Source of the DNA: Theristus sp. LFF4_11
Taxonomy: Eukaryota; Nematoda; Chromadorea; Monhysterida; Xyalidae
Length of the DNA: 64,000 bases
Reading direction: 5' to 3'
NCBI GenBank assembly: GCA_030248135.1
Contig: JASANC010001532.1
Location: 62,001-126,000, forward strand
The number at the start of each line of letters is the position of its first letter. Position 1 is the first letter of the stretch. The translations under genes and the position numbers were made by a program. Positions 59,221 to 64,000 of this stretch are shown here, piece by piece. The notes under the pieces are model-generated. The model saw only the letters and a list, made by a program, of their open reading frames with translations, was not told where the DNA came from and searched no databases.

Positions 59221-59936
59221 TGTAGGTCGATCCGGTACCGGTCGATCCGGTACGGTCGATCCGGTACCGGTCGATCCGGTACCGGTCGATCCGGTACCTG
59301 GCAATTTTCTAGGGCGGTCGATCCGGTACCAGGTCGATCCGGTACTCGGTCGATCCGGTACCAATTGAAATTTTCAGCTGTTTTACGGGTTTTTAGCGTT
59401 CAATTCGTTATGTTTTCGATTTTTCTTTGGTTGATTGTTGATACGATTGTTGATGATACGATATGAGACGACGACGACTTGCGACACTTGGTTGGTTTTG
59501 GTAATCGTAATCTGATTCTGAAAAAAGCAACACAAGTGTACCATATGTTTTTTCTGATCTATTTTCCAGAAGAATAAAGCTCCAAGACGGTGAAAATTTG
59601 CAAAATTATCAGCTCAGCAAGAAAAGGAGAACAAAATAAAAATATGAAGACTGATTCGGTTCTCTTTTGGAGTTGAGGAAAAATGTGTTGTTTTTATTTT
59701 CATATTTCCCGCGAAAAAACCTGTGGTAAAATGTTTCAGACATCAGATAAAATGAGAGAAACGAAGAAAAATGGATAACAAATCAGAAACAAATTGAATT
59801 GAATGCTAAAACAGTTGAAAATTTCAATTGGTACCGGATCGACCGAGTACCGGATCGACCTGGTACCGGATCGACCGGTACCGGATCGACCGGTACCGGA
59901 TCGACCGTACCGGATCGACCGGTACCGGATTGACCG
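59221..59936. mobile_element. Small fold-back element with 15-bp KpnI-type tandem units
   Basis: Arms of repeated GGTCGATCCGGTACC (about 59225-59363) and its reverse complement (about 59830-59936) flank a unique centre. The design matches the element at 19128-19686 but the unit is different. No clear target duplication. Confidence 0.75.
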
Positions 59937-60021
59937 CATGCCCCCTAGCCCGCCCAAGCCCGATTTGTATACATTCTTAAAAGTGATTTTTTTGATTTTT
60001 GATCTGAGGCTGTTGGTAATC

Positions 60022-61315
60022 CAGTACCGAAGACGAGGGGGGGTTGGGGGGGGTACACCCCCCCCAGAGCACCCGAGACCTCCGCGTGGGGGGGGTGGGG
60101 AGGGTCACGCGACACCCACCCCCCAAAACCTGACACTGGACCATCCACACCCCCCCCTCGAAATTTGCTAGACACCCCCCCCCCCCACCTAGGGTTGTTA
60201 AACAAAAATGAATTTTTTTTAAAAAAAAAGTGATTAAAAAAAACAAAAATGCCGATTTTTTTTTTTAAATTCGAAAAATTTTTCTCTAATATGCTCTGAA
60301 AACCTCAATTTTGGCACAATTTTTCGAAAGTTCAACAAAAATTTTCTTTGATTATACCTCGTAAAACCTTTAGCAGTCGATTTTGGGCCGTTTTACCGAC
60401 TGATTTTAGGCTTCGACAACATCTGCGATGAAGTTTTTGAGCGTCCCAAAGCTTAGCCTACCATTTCCGATGCAGATAAGGTGACGATTCGCCTCGCAGA
60501 GCGTCCGATTGTGCTCGCTGCTCCGTTTGCAAGCGCTACGTTGTCTGGTTGCTGCTTCGTGTCGTGTCGTCGCGACACCATCAGAAGAATTGATCGAATT
60601 TCAAGGCGGTATGTTTGTCTTCACTTCAGCATTAGCTTAGCTGGGGACAATTAGTGACGTTTTGGAGGTCAAAACACAAGAAGAGGCATGGTGACGGTTT
60701 GGAAAAGGGGTAATTGAGGTCACCAAAACAAAATCTGCAAAGTTCCGCCATACGGGAGTCATTCGGGAGGCGCTTGCATATCATATGTGGTTCTTCGGAC
60801 TCCCTGATTGATTTAGCACAACTTTGATTTTTGAAATTTAAAAAAAAAAAAATTTTTTTCAAAAAAAAACAAAAATGACGATTTTTGTTTTTTTTAACAA
60901 CCCTACCCCCACCCCCCCCCCTAGATGGACCTAAGTAACAGTGACACCCCCCAAAAATTTTCTCGGACCACCCAAAAATCATGAATTTTTGCTCAAAAAT
61001 CATGATTTTTTGTCTTTAAAGTCTATAATATAAGCTAAATATATGATAACTTGACATTCTTCATTGTAATTTCAAAGATTTTGCAGCAAAATTTAGCGTT
61101 TTTCCTTCAAAATTTAAGCGAAAAAATCTCATGGGTGGGGTGGGGGGTGTGCACCCCCCCAGAAAATTTTCTACAATAGTGCACCCCCCCCATGGCCCAC
61201 GCCTGGGGGGGTGTCACTGTACCATGACTGACACCCCCCCACTGAAAAATTTTCGGCACCCCCCCACGTGACGACACCCCCCCCCCTCGAAAATTTGCTT
61301 TCGCCTTCGGTACTG
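60022..61315. mobile_element. CAGTACCG-terminated G-tract element, copy 2
   Basis: Ends CAGTACCGAAG and CTTCGGTACTG, with interior G and C runs. It contains the hAT MITE at 60190-60905. The flanks share GGTAAT/GTAAT but not a full octamer. Confidence 0.8.
60190..60905. mobile_element. TAGGGTTGTTAAA hAT-type MITE, intact copy
   Basis: 716 bp with TAGGGTTGTTAAAC and AACAACCCTA ends. Exact duplication CCCCCACC (60182-60189 and 60906-60913). It is nearly identical to the copies at 61697 and 62917. Confidence 0.95.
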
Positions 61316-61696
61316 GTAATGAGTCGTTGTAGGTTCCTAATCCTAAGCCAAGCCTTTTTGATAAGGTAAAAATGATCAATTTAGTTTTTGCATTTTTTTC
61401 TTTCTTTGTGTGAATACCCGGGCAGTCATCTGCCCATTCGTTTGCATCGACTTTTTGCTTGCTTTCATTCATGCATTCACCAATTTCATCAATAATGTGG
61501 TTTTTTTTGTGACATCAATTGTGTTTGTTTTGCATGGTGAAAGTTTTGTGAATCTGTTGATGTGAACTGGCCGTGAGGCTTACGGATGGACTTGAACTTG
61601 AACTGTGTTATGGAGGAGGAGCACCGGCGGAGCTGCAGATGCAGCTGTTTTAATAATGATGCATTACGCCCAAGCAGTACCGTCGTGGGCCCAAAA

Positions 61697-62407
61697 TAGG
61701 GTTGTTAAACAAAAATGAAAATTTAAAAAAAAAAAGTGATTAAAAAAAACAAAAATGCCGATTTTTTTTTTAAATTCGAAAAATTTTCCTCTAATATGCT
61801 CTGAAAACCTCAATTTTGGCAAAATTTTTCGAAAGTTCAACAAAAATTTTCTTTGATTATACCTCGTAAAACCTTTAGCAGTCGATTTTGGGCCGTTTTA
61901 CCGACTGATTTTAGGCTACGACAACATCTGCGATGAAGTTTTTGAGCGTCCCAAAGCTTGGCCTACCATTTCCGATGCAGATAAGGTGACGATTCGCCTT
62001 GCAGAGCGTCCGATTGTGCTCGCTGCTCCGTTTGCAAGCGCTACGTTGTCTGGTTGCTTGCTGCTTCGTGTCGTGTCGTCGCGACACCATCAAAAGAATT
62101 GATCGAATTTCAAGGCGGTATGTTTGTCTTCACTTTAGCATTAGTTTAGCTGGGGACAATTAGTGACGTTTTGGAGGTCAAAACACAAGAAGAGGCATGG
62201 TGACGGTTTGGAAAAGGGGTAATTGAGGTCACCAAAACAAAATCTGCAAAGTTCCGTCATATGGGAGTCATTCGGGAGGCGCTTGCATATCATATGTGGT
62301 TCTTCGGACTCCCTGATTGATTTAGCACAACTTTGATTTTTGAAATTTTTAAAAAAAAAATTAAAAAAAAACAAAAATGACGATTTTTGTTTTTTTTAAC
62401 AACCCTA
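61697..62407. mobile_element. TAGGGTTGTTAAA hAT-type MITE, intact copy
   Basis: 711 bp, exact duplication GCCCAAAA (61689-61696 and 62408-62415). It has insertions and base changes in the inner ORF region relative to its sisters (for example an extra GCTT near 62055). Confidence 0.95.
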
Positions 62408-62916
62408 GCCCAAAACAATTTTCGAAGGGGGGGGGTATGGTGCCGTGGGGGGGGGGGGGTGCCGACCAAAAAGTGAGGGGGGGGGTCCAACCTATGGTAA
62501 CGTGGGACCCCCCCCCATGGGGGTCCCATGGGGGGTGCATTTTTTCAAAATTTTCTGTGGGGGGGGGGGTCCATCCCCCACCCCCCATGATAATTTTTCG
62601 CTTAAATTTTGAAGGAAAAACGCTAAATTTTGCTGCAAAATCGTTGAAATTACAATGAAGATGGTCAAGCTATCATATATTCAGCTTATATTATGGACTT
62701 TATAGACAAAAAAATCATGATTTTCGAAAAAAAATTTAGGGTGTACGGAAAATTTGGGGGGGGGGGTCTCCGCCAGACAAAATTTCATGGGGGGTGTGTG
62801 GGGGGGGTGTCGGCCAAATTTTCGAGGGGGGGTCCGATGGGGGGGGTGCCCGGTTTTAGGGGGGGGTGGCACGGTGCCCCCCACCCCCCCACCCGACGGT
62901 CTCTGGTGCTCTGGGG

Positions 62917-63650
62917 TAGGGTTGTTAAACAAAAATGAAAATTTTTTTTTTAAAAAAAAGTGATTAAAAAAAAAACAAAAATGCCGATTTTTTTTTAAAA
63001 AAAAAAAATTCGAAAAATTTTCCTCTAATATGCTCTGAAAACCTCAATTTTGGCACAATTTTTCGAAAGTTCAACAAAAATTTTCTTTGATTATACCTCG
63101 TAAAACCTTTAGCAGTCGATTTTGGGCCGTTTTACCGACTGATTTTAGGCTTCGACAACATCTGCGATGAAGTTTTTGAGCGTCCCAAAGCTTAGCCTAC
63201 CATTTCCGATGCAGATAAGGTGACGATTCGCCTCGCAGAGCGTCCGATTGTGCTCGCTGCTCCGTTTGCAAGCGCTACGTTGTCTGGTTGCTGCTTCGTG
63301 TCGTGTCGTCGCGACACCATCAGAAGAATTGATCGAATTTCAAGGCGGTATGTTTGTCTTCACTTTAGCATTAGCTTAGCTGGGGACAATTAGTGACGTT
63401 TTGGAGGTCAAAACACAAGAAGAGGCATGGTGACGGTTTGGAAAAGGGGTAATTGAGGTCACCAAAACAAAATCTGCAAAGTTCCGCCATACGGGAGTCA
63501 TTCGGGAGGCGCTTGCATATCATATGTGGTTCTTCGGACTCCCTGATTGATTTAGCACAACTTTGATTTTTGAAATTTTTTTTTAAAAAAAAAAAATTTT
63601 TTTTTAAAAAAAAACAAAAATGACGATTTTTGTTTTTTTTAACAACCCTA
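62917..63650. mobile_element. TAGGGTTGTTAAA hAT-type MITE, intact copy
   Basis: 734 bp, exact duplication CTCTGGGG (62909-62916 and 63651-63658). The last of three same-orientation copies within 3.5 kb. Confidence 0.95.
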
Positions 63651-63718
63651 CTCTGGGGGGGTGTGTAGTGTACCCCCCCCCCCACCCCCCCCTCGCCCAC
63701 GGTACTGCGCCCAAGCCC

Positions 63719-64000
63719 AGCACAAGGCAACAAAATTGCTGAATTTAATTGCTGCCGCCAGCCGTCGTCATGCGATATTGGACCAAATCTGGAAAGAATA
63801 AGTGGCCGGCTGCGGCAGATCGGCATGACAACTCGCAAATCGAAAAAATAGTTGCACAATATGGCGACGAAGTTGGTAACAACACAATGATTTATTCTTT
63901 CTTGCTTTTTAAGGTTTTTGGATTGCTTGTAGTGGCCGTGGCACACAGATTGACGAATTCATGCCCGCGCTGTTCAGTATCAGTGGAGTTGCAGAAGTGT
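63719..64000. other. Unique flank at the window end
   Basis: Non-repetitive sequence beyond the transposon nest. No coding frame or RNA gene is recognised in the few hundred bases present. Confidence 0.4.

Larger units (their letters stand above)
59962..61666. mobile_element. Element with 11-bp TSD (ATTTGTATACAT...GCATTACG), longer copy, interrupted
   Basis: Starts GATTTGTATACAT and ends GATGCATTA. The left flank is CGCCCAAGCCC (59951-59961). The same 11 bases follow on the right once the element at 61675-63707 is removed. It is itself interrupted by the G-tract element at 60022-61315. Confidence 0.75.
61675..63707. mobile_element. CAGTACCG-terminated G-tract element, copy 3
   Basis: Ends CAGTACCGTCGTGGGC and GCCCACGGTACTG, exact duplication CGCCCAAG (61667-61674 and 63708-63715). 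2033 bp, of which about 1.45 kb are two nested hAT MITEs and their duplications. The remainder is G runs with AAATTTT modules. Confidence 0.92.

Noticed and set aside
63371..63946. 191-codon frame on - at the window end
   Set aside because: It joins a hAT MITE frame, a C-rich tract and flanking DNA, so it is a chimera of repeat and flank.
1..64000. tRNA, rRNA, CRISPR or prokaryotic features
   Set aside because: No cloverleaf with a TTCRA loop, no rRNA core and no regularly spaced short repeats with unique spacers were seen. Tandem arrays here have no spacers.

Overview
This is a window of animal nuclear DNA. It holds four multi-exon protein genes with short GT-AG introns. Most intron acceptors end in TTTCAG or TTGCAG, the style usual in nematodes; together with the protein types this suggests an ecdysozoan, probably a nematode. 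That is an inference, and nothing here fixes the species. The long introns, the intergenic DNA and almost all of 50-64 kb are packed with non-autonomous transposons.

Gene layout, left to right: a CELF/Bruno-like RNA-binding protein gene of the CELF3-6 (UNC-75) type on + (9940-12774, RRM2 to the stop); the gene for cytochrome c oxidase subunit 5B on - (17568-21074, complete, 129 aa); a FAM135 gene with a lipase-like (DUF676) C-terminal domain on + (22591-33208, 23 coding exons, about 1090 aa); and a PPP4R1 gene, the HEAT-repeat regulatory subunit 1 of protein phosphatase 4, on - (34415-51230, 17 exons, about 900 aa). The pairs CELF/COX5B and FAM135/PPP4R1 are tail to tail. COX5B and FAM135 are head to head across 1.5 kb. 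The genes act in unrelated processes (neuronal-type RNA processing, respiration, a putative lipase, phosphatase regulation), and nothing suggests an operon.

Repeats: a 4.1-kb fold-back element built from 524-bp units lies at 805-4927. Elements with 8-bp target-site duplications (TSDs) and TAGGG, TAGAG or CAGTAC termini, typical of the hAT superfamily, sit in COX5B, FAM135 and PPP4R1 introns. A 233-bp TA-flanked MITE has three copies, one proven by an internal empty site. From 50.2 to 63.7 kb there is a nest of elements inside elements. Many carry runs of 7 to 13 G or C next to AAATTTT modules, and exact TSDs let the insertion order be read directly. A second fold-back element (55572-59079) carries a precise 142-bp tandem array in one arm.

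The most novel material is this set of fold-back and G-tract elements. The gene models rest on recognised protein similarity plus splice phase. The weakest points are the CELF 5' end (no RRM1 found), one PPP4R1 junction beside a 30-G run, and the exact choice of a few donors.
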